A stretch of DNA of 64,000 nucleotides, taken from positions 992,001-1,056,000 of the forward strand of contig NZ_JASC01000014.1 of the NCBI RefSeq assembly GCF_000622365.1, in the 5' to 3' direction. The notes under the pieces were generated by a model. The model was not told where the DNA came from. It was given only the letters and a program-made list of their open reading frames with translations, and did not search any database. Position 1 is the first letter of the stretch. Each line of letters starts with the position of its first letter. Positions 8,958 to 17,676 of this stretch are shown piece by piece. The position numbers and the translations under genes are program-made. Source of the DNA: Sulfitobacter noctilucae. GTDB taxonomy: Bacteria; Pseudomonadota; Alphaproteobacteria; Rhodobacterales; Rhodobacteraceae.

Positions 8958-10775
8958 CTATTCCGCCTGATGCCACCAAACCTCGGGCATGAAGTTTGGC
9001 CCATCCCCATAGAGCGGAATGCGATCGGGGTATTTCATCGTGCTCTGGTGCGCGATCAGCCCCTCGTCGAATTGCCAGAACGGGATCACATAACGCCCGG
9101 CGGTCAACAACCGGTCAAGGGCGCGGGTCGCGGCATTGAAGTCTTCGGCAGTGGTAGCTGCCAGCATGGCGTCGATCATCGCGTCGACCGCCTCGCTTTG
9201 CACCCCCATCAGATTACGGCTGCCTTCCTGTTTGGCCGCCTCCGACCCCCAATAGAACCGCTGTTCGTTGCCGGGGGACAGAGATAGGGCGCGACGAAAG
9301 TGCGCCATATCGAAATCAAAAGCGTTGATCCGCGCGGTCAGTTGCGCCTCGTCCACAGCCTCGACCTGCGCCTCGATGCCCAATCGGGTCAGCGCCTGCA
9401 CATAGAGCTCTGCAATTTTCCCGTGCTCTGCATTGCCCTTCGAGAGCAGAACAGAAAACCGCAACGGCTTGCCATCCGCATCCCGCATTGTGCCGTCCGC
9501 CGCGCTGAAGCCTGCGGCCTGCAATTGCGCCATCGCCGCGCGAATGCCCGCCCGGTTGCGGGCAGAGCCATCTGCGACGGGCAGGGTGTAGCCCTCAAGC
9601 GCGCCTTGCGGCAGATCGTCGGTAAACGGAGCAAGCAGGGCCGCAACCTCGGCTGGTGCGGCACCGGGCCGCATCGCCAAAGTCGAATTGGAAAAATAGG
9701 ACGTGATGCGCGGCAGGGCACCGCCGGTCAGCGTTTCGTTGATAAACTCGAAGTTGAAAGCCTGGATCAACGCATCGCGTACCCGCAGATCGTCAAAAGG
9801 TGCGCGGCGGGTATTCACCACAAAACCCGTCATGCCCGATGGCTTTTGATGCGGGAAGGTGGATTTAATGACCTCACCCCGCAAGATCGCCGGGAAATCA
9901 TACTGGGTCGCCCAGGTTTCAGCGTTGAACTCTCTCACAGCCGAGATTTGCCCAGCCTTGAACGCCTCGAACAGCACGTTTGCATCGCCGTAAAAGTCGA
10001 TCTTGATCTGATCGAAGTTATGGGTGCCGCGTCTGAACGGGACATCGGCACCCCAGTATTCAGTGTTGCGCGTCAGGGTCACCTGACGGCCTGCATCGTA
10101 GTTGGTGATTACATAGGGTCCGCTGCCCAGCGGAATATCCGCAAGCGCCGCATTCGCGAAATCGCGGCCCTCCCATTGCGCTTTGGACAGAATGGGACGC
10201 ATGCCCGCCAGTAGGGCCAGCTCTCGGTTGTCAGTGTTAAAGGTGATCCGCACCCGGCGCGGGCCGGTCTGTTTGATGCTGTCGATCTGGCTATACAGCC
10301 CGGCATAGCGCGGATGCCCTTCGTTGCCCAAAAGCTCGAAGGAGAAGATCACGTCTTCGACCGTGACAGGGCTGCCGTCAGAGAATCGGGCTGCTTCGCG
10401 CAGGGTGAACTCGACCCAGCGGCGGTCCTCAGGTACCTCAATCGATTCGGCTAATAAGCCGTAAAGCGCGAACGGTTCGTCCCAGGACCGGCCCATCAAA
10501 CTCTCGTGAGTGAAAAAAGCCAGCTGCCAGGGTTTGCTACCTTTCAGCACAAACGGGTTCAGACTGTCGAACCCGCCGGTGTTGCCCAGGGTGATCTGTC
10601 CGCCCTTGGGCGCCTCGGGGTTGGTATAGGGAAGCGACACAAAATCCGGTGGTAGCGCGGGGTCACCGTACATAGATATCCCGTGCCGTGGTTCGGCCAT
10701 TGCGAATCCGGACCAAAGAATCAGTGAAGAAACCGCTGCAACGCCCCGTAGTTTTTGGAAAAAGTCATTCGCCAT
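8958..10775 (-). CDS. Extracellular solute-binding protein, family 5 (peptide/opine type)
   Basis: A 605-residue periplasmic binding protein for an ABC transporter, with the length and order of the SBP_bac_5 family. From the ATG at 10775 the N terminus is a clear signal peptide (basic start, hydrophobic core AAVSSLILWSGFAMA, cleavage near residue 26). Family features include GGFDSLNPF, FTLREAARFSDGSPVTVEDV and GSGPYVI. Such proteins bind oligopeptides, and the long YejA-like members may bind microcin or murein peptides. No permease or ATPase gene is adjacent, so it is either an orphan receptor or its partners are elsewhere. A longer frame reaches 10868 but would place the signal peptide internally. 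Confidence 0.9.
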   Translation of the reverse strand: MANDFFQKLRGVAAVSSLILWSGFAMAEPRHGISMYGDPALPPDFVSLPYTNPEAPKGGQITLGNTGGFDSLNPFVLKGSKPWQLAFFTHESLMGRSWDEPFALYGLLAESIEVPEDRRWVEFTLREAARFSDGSPVTVEDVIFSFELLGNEGHPRYAGLYSQIDSIKQTGPRRVRITFNTDNRELALLAGMRPILSKAQWEGRDFANAALADIPLGSGPYVITNYDAGRQVTLTRNTEYWGADVPFRRGTHNFDQIKIDFYGDANVLFEAFKAGQISAVREFNAETWATQYDFPAILRGEVIKSTFPHQKPSGMTGFVVNTRRAPFDDLRVRDALIQAFNFEFINETLTGGALPRITSYFSNSTLAMRPGAAPAEVAALLAPFTDDLPQGALEGYTLPVADGSARNRAGIRAAMAQLQAAGFSAADGTMRDADGKPLRFSVLLSKGNAEHGKIAELYVQALTRLGIEAQVEAVDEAQLTARINAFDFDMAHFRRALSLSPGNEQRFYWGSEAAKQEGSRNLMGVQSEAVDAMIDAMLAATTAEDFNAATRALDRLLTAGRYVIPFWQFDEGLIAHQSTMKYPDRIPLYGDGPNFMPEVWWHQAE

Positions 10776-10856
10776 CTGCGCAACAATCCCGCATGCTCCA
10801 TGTTTTATTGGGCCTATGGTTAACAGAACGGCACGTCCAGCAGAAAATTTTAGGAC

Positions 10857-10885
10857 TTGGCGTTGCACACAACTTCTCGTATAAA
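10857..10885 (+). promoter_or_regulatory. Sigma-70 promoter candidate for orphan small RNA
   Basis: TTGGCG at 10857-10862 and TATAAA at 10880-10885 are separated by exactly 17 bases, which predicts a start near 10892. No protein-coding gene begins between this promoter and the terminator at 10939-10968. Confidence 0.55.
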
Positions 10886-10891
10886 GGTGTC

Positions 10892-10968
10892 ACTGCTCGA
10901 TAGGTTTCTTGCCTGTATGAAACCTGCCTCAATAACTTAACGCCAGCTTCGTGCTGGCGTTTTTTTTT
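10892..10968 (+). ncRNA. Candidate small RNA (about 77 nt)
   Basis: A predicted transcript starts 7 bases after a good promoter and ends at a strong intrinsic terminator. It contains a first stem AGGTTTC (10902-10908) with GAAACCT (10919-10925) and a 10-base loop. An unpaired stretch of about 13 bases follows, and then the terminator hairpin. No credible ORF fits. It could be a free regulatory RNA, or an attenuated leader of bdhA, whose start is 111 bases beyond the terminator. No known RNA family was recognised by eye. The rest of the 303-base gap (10776-11078) holds nothing else that I can support. Confidence 0.5.
10939..10968 (+). terminator. Intrinsic terminator of the orphan transcript
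   Basis: ACGCCAGC pairs with GCTGGCGT around a short TTCGT loop and is followed by a run of T residues to 10968. The T run lies only on the plus-strand side, so it ends rightward transcription, although no rightward protein gene lies before it. Confidence 0.85.
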
Positions 10969-11078
10969 GCTGCGGCACAGGTATAAGGATCGCCTGCAAC
11001 CAAATCTCCCTTTCTGCGTTTCCTTTGCCATGGCAGCACGGCATGATGCAGGTGCAGAATATCGAAAGGATCTTCCAA

Positions 11079-11864
11079 ATGGCATTCACCATCGACCTCT
11101 CCGGCAAAACCGCCGTGATCACCGGCTCCAATTCCGGCATCGGCCTTGGCATCGCTTGGGAATTCGCGCGTGCAGGTGCTGACGTTGTGCTCAATTCGTT
11201 CACGGACAATGAGGAAGACCACGCGCTGGCCAAGGAAATTGCGGATGCCACAGGTGTGACTGCCCGCTACATTCAGGCTGACATGTCCAAGGGAGATCAA
11301 TGTCGCGCTTTGATCAAGGAAGCCGGCACATGTGATATCCTGGTAAACAATGCAGGCATTCAGCATGTCGCACCGATCCCCGAATTCCCGGCCGAGAAGT
11401 GGGATGCGATCATTGCGATCAACATGTCTTCCGCCTTCCACACGACCGCCGAAGCATTGCCGATGATGCGCAAAGCGGGCTGGGGCAGGGTGATCAATGT
11501 AGCCTCCGCGCACGGGCTGACCGCTTCGCCATTCAAAGCGGCTTACGTGGCAGCAAAACATGGCGTTGTCGGGCTGACCAAAGTCACCGCGCTCGAGACC
11601 GCCAAGGAAGACATCACCTGCAATGCGATCTGTCCGGGTTATGTGCTGACGCCGCTGGTTGAAAGCCAGATCCCTGACACGGCCAAGAAATATGACATGA
11701 CCGAGGAAGAGGCCAAAGAGAAGGTGATCCTCGACCGCCAACCTTCCAAAGAGTTCGCGACGGTCGAACAATTGGGTGGCACGGCAACATTCCTGTGTTC
11801 AGATGCGGCGGCACAGATCACCGGCACAACCATCAGCGTCGATGGCGGCTGGACGGCACTTTAA
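11079..11864 (+). CDS. bdhA: 3-hydroxybutyrate dehydrogenase
   Basis: A 261-residue short-chain dehydrogenase that interconverts 3-hydroxybutyrate and acetoacetate with NAD(H), used when polyhydroxybutyrate is mobilised. The cofactor motif TGSNSGIG is near residue 14, NNAG near 90, and the active site is the Ser in VASAHG with YVAAKHG (Tyr-x3-Lys). The C-terminal lid and ending GTTISVDGGWTAL match BdhA closely. The ATG at 11079 is chosen because GAAAGGA lies 9 bases upstream; the frame extends further left without support. The patatin gene follows after one base, so they form an operon, plausibly linking lipid or storage-polymer breakdown. Confidence 0.93.
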   Translation: MAFTIDLSGKTAVITGSNSGIGLGIAWEFARAGADVVLNSFTDNEEDHALAKEIADATGVTARYIQADMSKGDQCRALIKEAGTCDILVNNAGIQHVAPIPEFPAEKWDAIIAINMSSAFHTTAEALPMMRKAGWGRVINVASAHGLTASPFKAAYVAAKHGVVGLTKVTALETAKEDITCNAICPGYVLTPLVESQIPDTAKKYDMTEEEAKEKVILDRQPSKEFATVEQLGGTATFLCSDAAAQITGTTISVDGGWTAL

Positions 11865-11865
11865 T

Positions 11866-12897
11866 ATGGGTAAGTTGCGCATCAATCTGGCCCTTCAGGG
11901 CGGCGGGGCGCATGGTGCCTTTACCTGGGGTGTGCTGGACCGGTTGTTACAGGAAGACGACATTGAGGTCTGCGGCATCTCAGGCACCTCGGCCGGGGCG
12001 CTAAATGGTGCGGCACTAAAGGCCGGCTGGGTCCAGGGAGGTGCAGAAGGCGCGCGCGAAAATCTTGAATGGCTGTGGTTGCAGGTGGCCGGCGTAGGCG
12101 ACCTTGAGATGGCACATTGGTTGGCCCCTTTTGGACTGGGCGCGTTGAGCCAGGCGATCGAATACAGCTGGCCTGTCGCTTTCGCAGATGCAGTCTCAAG
12201 CGTGACATCGCCCTATGCTTACGGTGCGTTTTATCGCAATCCCCTAAGCGATATTGTGGCAAAGCTGAACTATGACAGCGTGTGCCACGGCGTGGCACCG
12301 CAATTGTTCATCAGCGCCACGCGGGTCCGCAACGGCAAGATCAAAATCTTCTCCGGGGAGGAGATCAGCGGTGATGCGATCATGGCGTCGGCCTGTTTAC
12401 CAACCATATTTCAGGCGGTTGAGATCTTTGATCCCGAGACAGACCGGATCGAACCCTTCTGGGACGGCGGGTACTGCGGAAACCCCGCGCTTTTCCCGCT
12501 TTTTGGCGGCGATCTGCCCGACGATATTGTCATCATCAACATCAACCCGCTGGAACGGGAGGATTTGCCGAAGACATCGAAGCAGATTCAGAACCGGATC
12601 AATGAAATCAGTTTTAACTCCAGTCTGTTGCGCGAATTACGGGCAATCGAGTTTGTCCAGCGTCTGATTGAAGAGGGCACAGTTTCCTCGGACCGGATGA
12701 GCCGCGTGCGGGTGCATATGATTGCAGATGACGACCTTATGGAACAACTGTCCGTCGCCACCAAGACCGTGCCAAACCCCGCTGTCATTTCTGCGCTGAA
12801 GGAGGCAGGTCAAATTGCGGCTGAACGGTTCTTGAAAGACCACAAGTCAAAGATCGGCAAGGAAAGCAGCCTCGATCTGCCGAAGATGTTCGGCTAG
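11866..12897 (+). CDS. Patatin-like phospholipase
   Basis: A 343-residue patatin-family serine hydrolase. The oxyanion hole ALQGGGAHGAF is at about residues 8-18, the nucleophile motif GTSAG near residue 43 and the catalytic Asp motif DGGYCGNP near residue 201, so the Ser-Asp dyad is intact. There is no signal peptide. Family members hydrolyse acyl groups from phospholipids or other lipids. The ATG at 11866 is one base after the bdhA stop, which indicates co-transcription. In other alphaproteobacteria this neighbour of bdhA is sometimes suspected to act on polyhydroxybutyrate or membrane lipids; that is inference only. Confidence 0.92.
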   Translation: MGKLRINLALQGGGAHGAFTWGVLDRLLQEDDIEVCGISGTSAGALNGAALKAGWVQGGAEGARENLEWLWLQVAGVGDLEMAHWLAPFGLGALSQAIEYSWPVAFADAVSSVTSPYAYGAFYRNPLSDIVAKLNYDSVCHGVAPQLFISATRVRNGKIKIFSGEEISGDAIMASACLPTIFQAVEIFDPETDRIEPFWDGGYCGNPALFPLFGGDLPDDIVIININPLEREDLPKTSKQIQNRINEISFNSSLLRELRAIEFVQRLIEEGTVSSDRMSRVRVHMIADDDLMEQLSVATKTVPNPAVISALKEAGQIAAERFLKDHKSKIGKESSLDLPKMFG

Positions 12898-12908
12898 CCT
12901 CCGCGCGC

Positions 12909-13688
12909 TCAGGGCTTCGGGCCCTCTGCGGGCGGAGTGTCGGCACGTTCTGCGATTTCCAGAATTCCGGTCTCGTCCCGCGCAGGGGTCGCCCGTTTGG
13001 AAGGGTAGACAAGCCCTGCCGAGATCACGAGCTTGGCAGCGTCCTCCACGCTCATGTCCAATTCGATGACATCGGACTTCGGGAAGAACAGCAAAAACCC
13101 GGACGTCGGGTTTGGCGTCGTCGGCAAGAAGACTGACACCATCGCTTCGTCCGGATGACCGGATTTCGACGCCACTTCGCCTTTGGCTTCGGTCGAGATA
13201 AATCCGAGCGCCCAAATACCCTTGCGAGGATATTCGATCAGACAGGCTTTTTCAAAGCTGCGTTCGGACTGGGCAAAAATCGTCTCCGAGATCTGTTTAA
13301 TGCCGCTATAGATCGTCCGCACGACGGGGGTCCGCTCGACCAGACTTTCGGCGAAACGGATAAAGGATCGCCCGATGAACCCTTTGGCCAGCCAACCAAC
13401 GATAATTGTGAAAAACAGAAAGATAACAACGCCCAAGCCGCGGATGCTAATCTGCACTGACGGATCCAGCCCCAGAAAATCCTGCAACATCCGGTCAGGG
13501 TGATAGGCCTGCGGCACCAGCGGCAGCACGAAGCCGTCAATCCAGCCCACGACAGACCAGATCAGCCAGATCGTTAGCCCCACAGGCGCGATCACCACAA
13601 GCCCAGTCAGGAAAGAGCCGCGCAACGAGCCGATGAGGCTGCTTTTGCGGCGCACGGGGACAGGTTCAAGGTCGAAGGGCGTGTTCAT
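12909..13688 (-). CDS. DUF502 family membrane protein
   Basis: A 259-residue protein with two hydrophobic segments near the N terminus (about 28-52 and 82-108) followed by a soluble C-terminal domain. FLTGLVVIAPVGLTIWL and the later GFISTEAKGE and VFLPTTPNPTSGFLLF are characteristic of DUF502. Function is unknown across the family; homologues are widespread in proteobacteria and plants (LCV/COV type). The acidic-proline C terminus is variable. It converges on the patatin gene with 11 bases between. Confidence 0.9.
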   Translation of the reverse strand: MNTPFDLEPVPVRRKSSLIGSLRGSFLTGLVVIAPVGLTIWLIWSVVGWIDGFVLPLVPQAYHPDRMLQDFLGLDPSVQISIRGLGVVIFLFFTIIVGWLAKGFIGRSFIRFAESLVERTPVVRTIYSGIKQISETIFAQSERSFEKACLIEYPRKGIWALGFISTEAKGEVASKSGHPDEAMVSVFLPTTPNPTSGFLLFFPKSDVIELDMSVEDAAKLVISAGLVYPSKRATPARDETGILEIAERADTPPAEGPKP

Positions 13689-13796
13689 GGGCGGCTTTCC
13701 AGCGGTTAATCACACTGAGGTAGGGTGTTTGTGGGGGCACGACAATGGTACGGGCCCCTCAAGCGCTGCAATTTCAGGCTTGCGCCTGTAATTTGA

Positions 13797-14714
13797 TCAC
13801 TCGGGCGCTGCAAGTTCCGTTGCGATGGCCGCTGCCAGTCGCGCATTGTTGCGCACAAGTGCGATGTTCGCGACCAGCGAGCGCCCCTCCGTCAGCTCGA
13901 AAATGCGCTGAAGCAAGTAGGGGGTGACAGCCTTGCCGCTGATCCCGTGATCCAGTGCATCGGCCTGTGCGCGGGCGATGACGGGGGCGAGTTCGGCGCT
14001 TGAAATTTCGTCTGCCTTCGGGATCGGATTGGCAACCAATTGGCCGCCCGGCAGGCCCATCGCAGCCCGTGTGCGGTGTGCCACGGCAATGTCGCGCGCG
14101 GTATCCAAGCGCAAGGGCGCTGCATGGGTCGAGCTTGCAGACCAGAACGCCGGAAAGCTGTCTTGGCCCACGGCGATCACGGGAACTCCTTGGGTTTCAA
14201 GCACTTCAAGCGTTTTGGCGACATCAAGGATCGCCTTGGCACCGGCCGCCACCACCGTGACGGGGGTCTGGGCAAGCTCCAGCAGATCGGCAGAGATGTC
14301 AAAGCTGTCTTCTGCGCCTTTGTGCACCCCACCGATACCACCCGTCGCGAAAACCGCGATGCCGGCCAAACGGGCGGCGATCATTGTGGCGGCAACCGTG
14401 GTGGCACCTGTCTGACCCTTTGCAATGCAAACGGCCATATCCGCGCGGCTCAACTTGGCGACGCCTTTTGCCTGCGCCAGTGCGCTCAACTGGTCGGGTT
14501 CAAGGCCGATGTACAGCTGTCCGTCGATCACCGCGATGGTGGCGGGCGTTGCCCCGGCGCGTCGGACATCGTCTTCAACCTGTTGGGCGACCTCAAGGTT
14601 TTGCGGATAGGGCATGCCGTGGGTGATGATCGTGCTTTCAAGTGCTACGATGGGTTGCCCGTTTTGCTGCGCCCGTGCCACTTCGGCACTGAAGATCAGG
14701 GGAAAGTCGGTCAT
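13797..14714 (-). CDS. psuG: Pseudouridine-5'-phosphate glycosidase
   Basis: A 305-residue PsuG/IndA-family enzyme that splits pseudouridine 5'-phosphate into uracil and ribose 5-phosphate. Hallmarks include VALESTIITHGMPYPQN at residues 23-39, the glycine-rich ATGGIGGVHKGAE near residue 122, and SFPAFWSASS near 187. Length and order match the family throughout. It follows psuK with a 4-base overlap (ATGA, 14711-14714), so kinase and glycosidase are made together: the kinase supplies the substrate. The pathway recycles pseudouridine from RNA turnover. Confidence 0.96.
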   Translation of the reverse strand: MTDFPLIFSAEVARAQQNGQPIVALESTIITHGMPYPQNLEVAQQVEDDVRRAGATPATIAVIDGQLYIGLEPDQLSALAQAKGVAKLSRADMAVCIAKGQTGATTVAATMIAARLAGIAVFATGGIGGVHKGAEDSFDISADLLELAQTPVTVVAAGAKAILDVAKTLEVLETQGVPVIAVGQDSFPAFWSASSTHAAPLRLDTARDIAVAHRTRAAMGLPGGQLVANPIPKADEISSAELAPVIARAQADALDHGISGKAVTPYLLQRIFELTEGRSLVANIALVRNNARLAAAIATELAAPE

Positions 14715-15595
14715 ATTCTGGTTTCTCCGGAAACATAAAGGGCTGCGGCTTCGAGCGCCGCTTCAAGCGCTGCGGCCGGGGCGCTGCCGGCCAGTTCGGC
14801 AGCAATATGGGCCGCCATAAAGGTATCGCCTGCGCCAGTGATGCGGGTCACGGCGACGGTAGGCGGGGTTTGGGTAATGAGGCCTGATACTTCTGCCGCG
14901 GTGGCAGGTTTGCCTCCATCCGTCACCACAGCCCGCAAAGCGCCACGCGCCAACAGGCCCTCCGCGGCCTCTGCCGAGGTGTCAAAACGGGTTTGGCACA
15001 GCAATCCGGCTTCTTCGAGGTTCACATAAAGCGTTCCACGTCCGGCTTGCAAAAATGGTGCGAGCCGCAGGGCTTTGCCCGGAGAGGCGGGGGCGACGCG
15101 CAGATCTGCTTGCGCCAACAGAGGCGTCTGCGCCAACTGGCCCAGCAGGTCGACAGTCAGATTACCGTCCAGCGCCACAGCGCCCGTATAAGGCTTCGGC
15201 AGGGTACCATCACTCAGTGGGAGCAATATCTTGTCGCCTGCAGCTTCAAGCGAATGGGCATCCGCGATGGCGGCGATCAGACCGTTCGATCCTTCAACCG
15301 CCATATACATATCGGTCGGAAGATCCTCGGATCGGTGGACGGTATCCGTGATCAGCCCGCGCACCTGGCAGGCCGCAATCAACGCATCCCCTTCGCCATC
15401 CCGCCCGACTGTAGAAAGCAACGCAGGCTTTAGACCAAAGCGGGCCAGCGCCATCGCGATGTTCAATGCCACGCCACCGGGCAGCTGCGTGATCCGCCCC
15501 GGCATGTCCGAGCCTTGTCGCATGGCGACATCCGCGCGGCCAATCACGTCCCACAGGACCGAGCCGATGCACAATATATCTGGAGTGATCATCAT
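14711..15595 (-). CDS. psuK: PfkB-family carbohydrate kinase, predicted pseudouridine kinase
   Basis: A 294-residue ribokinase-like protein, starting at one of two adjacent ATG codons (15595 or 15592). N-terminal LCIGSVLWDVIG and the C-terminal ITGAGDTFMAAH, which carries the catalytic Asp and anion hole, define the PfkB family. A specific role as pseudouridine kinase is inferred from its overlap with psuG, the same gene pairing as in enterobacteria. The frame extends to 15646 but without a better ribosome-binding site. The start choice is uncertain by 17 codons. Confidence 0.88.
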   Translation of the reverse strand: MMITPDILCIGSVLWDVIGRADVAMRQGSDMPGRITQLPGGVALNIAMALARFGLKPALLSTVGRDGEGDALIAACQVRGLITDTVHRSEDLPTDMYMAVEGSNGLIAAIADAHSLEAAGDKILLPLSDGTLPKPYTGAVALDGNLTVDLLGQLAQTPLLAQADLRVAPASPGKALRLAPFLQAGRGTLYVNLEEAGLLCQTRFDTSAEAAEGLLARGALRAVVTDGGKPATAAEVSGLITQTPPTVAVTRITGAGDTFMAAHIAAELAGSAPAAALEAALEAAALYVSGETRI

Positions 15596-15661
15596 GCGGT
15601 TCTCTATCGTTCTGTTTTGCCCGGATGCAAGCAGTACCGACACCATAAGCTGATCGGAGGC

Positions 15662-16474
15662 TTATTCAGGCACATCAAAAGTCAGGGCGGCCCAGAGCGT
15701 TTCCCAAACCACGGCGTTCTCTTCCGTGCTGGCCTGTGGCGCGGGGCGCAACACAACCGCGTCAAAAAGGTACTCATGGCCTGCTGTCACCGGGATCGTC
15801 GCCACACCATCTGCATCCGTGCGGTGCAGCGTGACGGTCACGCTATCGTCTGGTGCGCGGTCAAACACCTCGACCTGCGCGTCCGCGCGCGGGGCACCTT
15901 CATACAACAACGACACCTTCATCCGATTGTTGAAACCAGCGGCGTAAGGGTTGGACAGGGCGACAAATTCCGTCTCGAGCCCCGCTTCTGTGTCACTGCC
16001 CGCGCCGCTGCCCACGGCCATCAAGGCTTTGGCATGACGGGTATAGCTTTCGCGGAATTTCTCTTTGGACCAACCGGCGGCGGCATGATCTGCCTCGGCC
16101 GTCGCAAAGTCCTTGTGCGCGATGAACTTCTTAAATTTCGCCCAGTCTGAATAGGTTACCTCGGCGGGTGTCGTTTCGTAAACCACGCTGACCAGCGCGT
16201 CTCCGATCGGCAAGCGCAGGTTCAACGCCGGATTGTCACCAGACCGTGGCGCCAGCCGCACAACACGGTCGCCTATCCGCAACTCGAACCGCTTGGCGCT
16301 GCGGTCGAAATAGCTGAGTGTGGACCCTTCGAAGTTCTCGCCGTTCTTGAATACAGCTTGCAGCTGGTCACCGGATTCAATTTGATAGTCGGAAGATTCA
16401 ATCCATAGTTCATGTGACGCCGCCGCGACGGGTGCTGCACAGAGTAATACGGTTAAAAGACGGGACAAAAACAT
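15662..16474 (-). CDS. DUF4198 periplasmic protein
   Basis: A 270-residue secreted protein. The N terminus MFLSRLLTVLLCAAPVAAAS is a signal peptide, and the mature part begins HELWIESSDYQ, the usual start of DUF4198 (NikK-like) proteins, with FDRAPDDSVTVTLHRTDADG as the Ig-like C-terminal part. Members are often encoded with metal uptake systems and are suspected to bind divalent metal in the periplasm. The start at 16474 is favoured by AGGAAAGG about 9 bases upstream. It shares the bases CATG with the start of the divergent HupE gene. A longer frame to 16684 lies inside that gene and is rejected. Confidence 0.82.
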   Translation of the reverse strand: MFLSRLLTVLLCAAPVAAASHELWIESSDYQIESGDQLQAVFKNGENFEGSTLSYFDRSAKRFELRIGDRVVRLAPRSGDNPALNLRLPIGDALVSVVYETTPAEVTYSDWAKFKKFIAHKDFATAEADHAAAGWSKEKFRESYTRHAKALMAVGSGAGSDTEAGLETEFVALSNPYAAGFNNRMKVSLLYEGAPRADAQVEVFDRAPDDSVTVTLHRTDADGVATIPVTAGHEYLFDAVVLRPAPQASTEENAVVWETLWAALTFDVPE

Positions 16475-17663
16475 GAGACTAACCTTTCCTAACACATTGA
16501 AACAAGTGACCCTGCTGGGCGCAATGTCAATGCTCCTGATGCTGGTCGGCACCGGTGGCCGCGCCCATGAAGTGCAGCCGACTATTGGCGATCTCACTGT
16601 GCAAGATGGACGTGCCGAATTGTCCCTGAAGATCAACATCGAAGCGTTTCTGGCCGGGATCGACCTTGATGCCGTGACAGACACAAACGAGGCCGAAAAT
16701 GCCGCGGATTATGATGCCTTGCGCGCCTTGTCCAACGAAGACATCGCCGCACGGGCCCCTGATCTGGTTCCCGGCTGGAATGCCCTGCCGATGGTGCAAG
16801 TTGACGGCACGCCTGTGACCTTACAAACCGAGACGATCTCCATTCCAGAGGATGTAGACATCGAACTGGCCCGCGTCTCCACTTGGGTGCTCAGTGCCGA
16901 TGTACCCGCAGATGCAAACAGCGTGCAGGTAATCTGGCCCGAAGGCGCAGGCGCAATGGTGCTGCGGCAACAGGGGGTCGACGCACCCTTTACAGGCTAT
17001 CTGGCGGGTGGCGAAACCAGCCCGGAGATCAACCTCGCAGGGGGCGATGAACAAACCGGTATGGACGCTTTCGTCAGCTATATCCCGGTGGGCTTTGAAC
17101 ATATCCTACCGCAGGGACTGGACCACATCCTTTTTGTCCTAGGGCTTTTCCTGCTGTCCACGCGACTGGCACCGCTGCTTTGGCAGGTCTCGGCCTTTAC
17201 GCTGGCGCATACGGTTACGCTGGCTTTGGGGGCGTTGGGTCTAGTCAATGTATCCGGCAGCATCGTTGAGCCGCTGATTGCCGCCTCAATCGTCTATGTT
17301 GCGGTTGAAAACATCTATTCTTCAGGCCTTAGTCGCTGGCGGCCCTTTGTCGTTTTCGGGTTTGGCCTTTTGCACGGACTAGGCTTCGCCTCCGTCCTGG
17401 GCGATTTTGGTCTGCCCGAAGATCAGTTCATTCCGGCTCTGATCGGCTTTAACGTAGGCGTCGAGGTGGGGCAGCTGACCGTGATCGCAATCGCCGCACT
17501 GCTGATCTGGCTGGCGGTGATGGCCGCCCGCAGCGCACCATTGAACGGGGCCGAGGAGGAAGTCAGGGAATACCCCGTCATGTTCCGCGCCGTTTCAGTG
17601 ACCGGTTCGCTTTTCATAGCGCTGGTTGGTATCTGGTGGGTGATTGAACGGGTGTTCCTGTAA
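16473..17663 (+). CDS. HupE/UreJ family membrane protein
   Basis: A 396-residue protein with an N-terminal signal sequence, a periplasmic domain of about 180 residues, and a C-terminal block of about six membrane helices. The motif GFEHILPQGLDHILFVL near residue 208 is the metal-binding-like signature of the HupE/UreJ_2 family; AHTVTLALG and GLLHGLGFASVLGDFGL follow as expected. HupE/UreJ proteins transport nickel or related metals in characterised cases; the metal here is not known. The divergent DUF4198 neighbour supports a metal role. The start may be 16473 or the ATG at 16524, which also leaves an intact signal peptide. Confidence 0.87.
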   Translation: MRLTFPNTLKQVTLLGAMSMLLMLVGTGGRAHEVQPTIGDLTVQDGRAELSLKINIEAFLAGIDLDAVTDTNEAENAADYDALRALSNEDIAARAPDLVPGWNALPMVQVDGTPVTLQTETISIPEDVDIELARVSTWVLSADVPADANSVQVIWPEGAGAMVLRQQGVDAPFTGYLAGGETSPEINLAGGDEQTGMDAFVSYIPVGFEHILPQGLDHILFVLGLFLLSTRLAPLLWQVSAFTLAHTVTLALGALGLVNVSGSIVEPLIAASIVYVAVENIYSSGLSRWRPFVVFGFGLLHGLGFASVLGDFGLPEDQFIPALIGFNVGVEVGQLTVIAIAALLIWLAVMAARSAPLNGAEEEVREYPVMFRAVSVTGSLFIALVGIWWVIERVFL

Positions 17664-17676
17664 CATTCGGCCTTTC

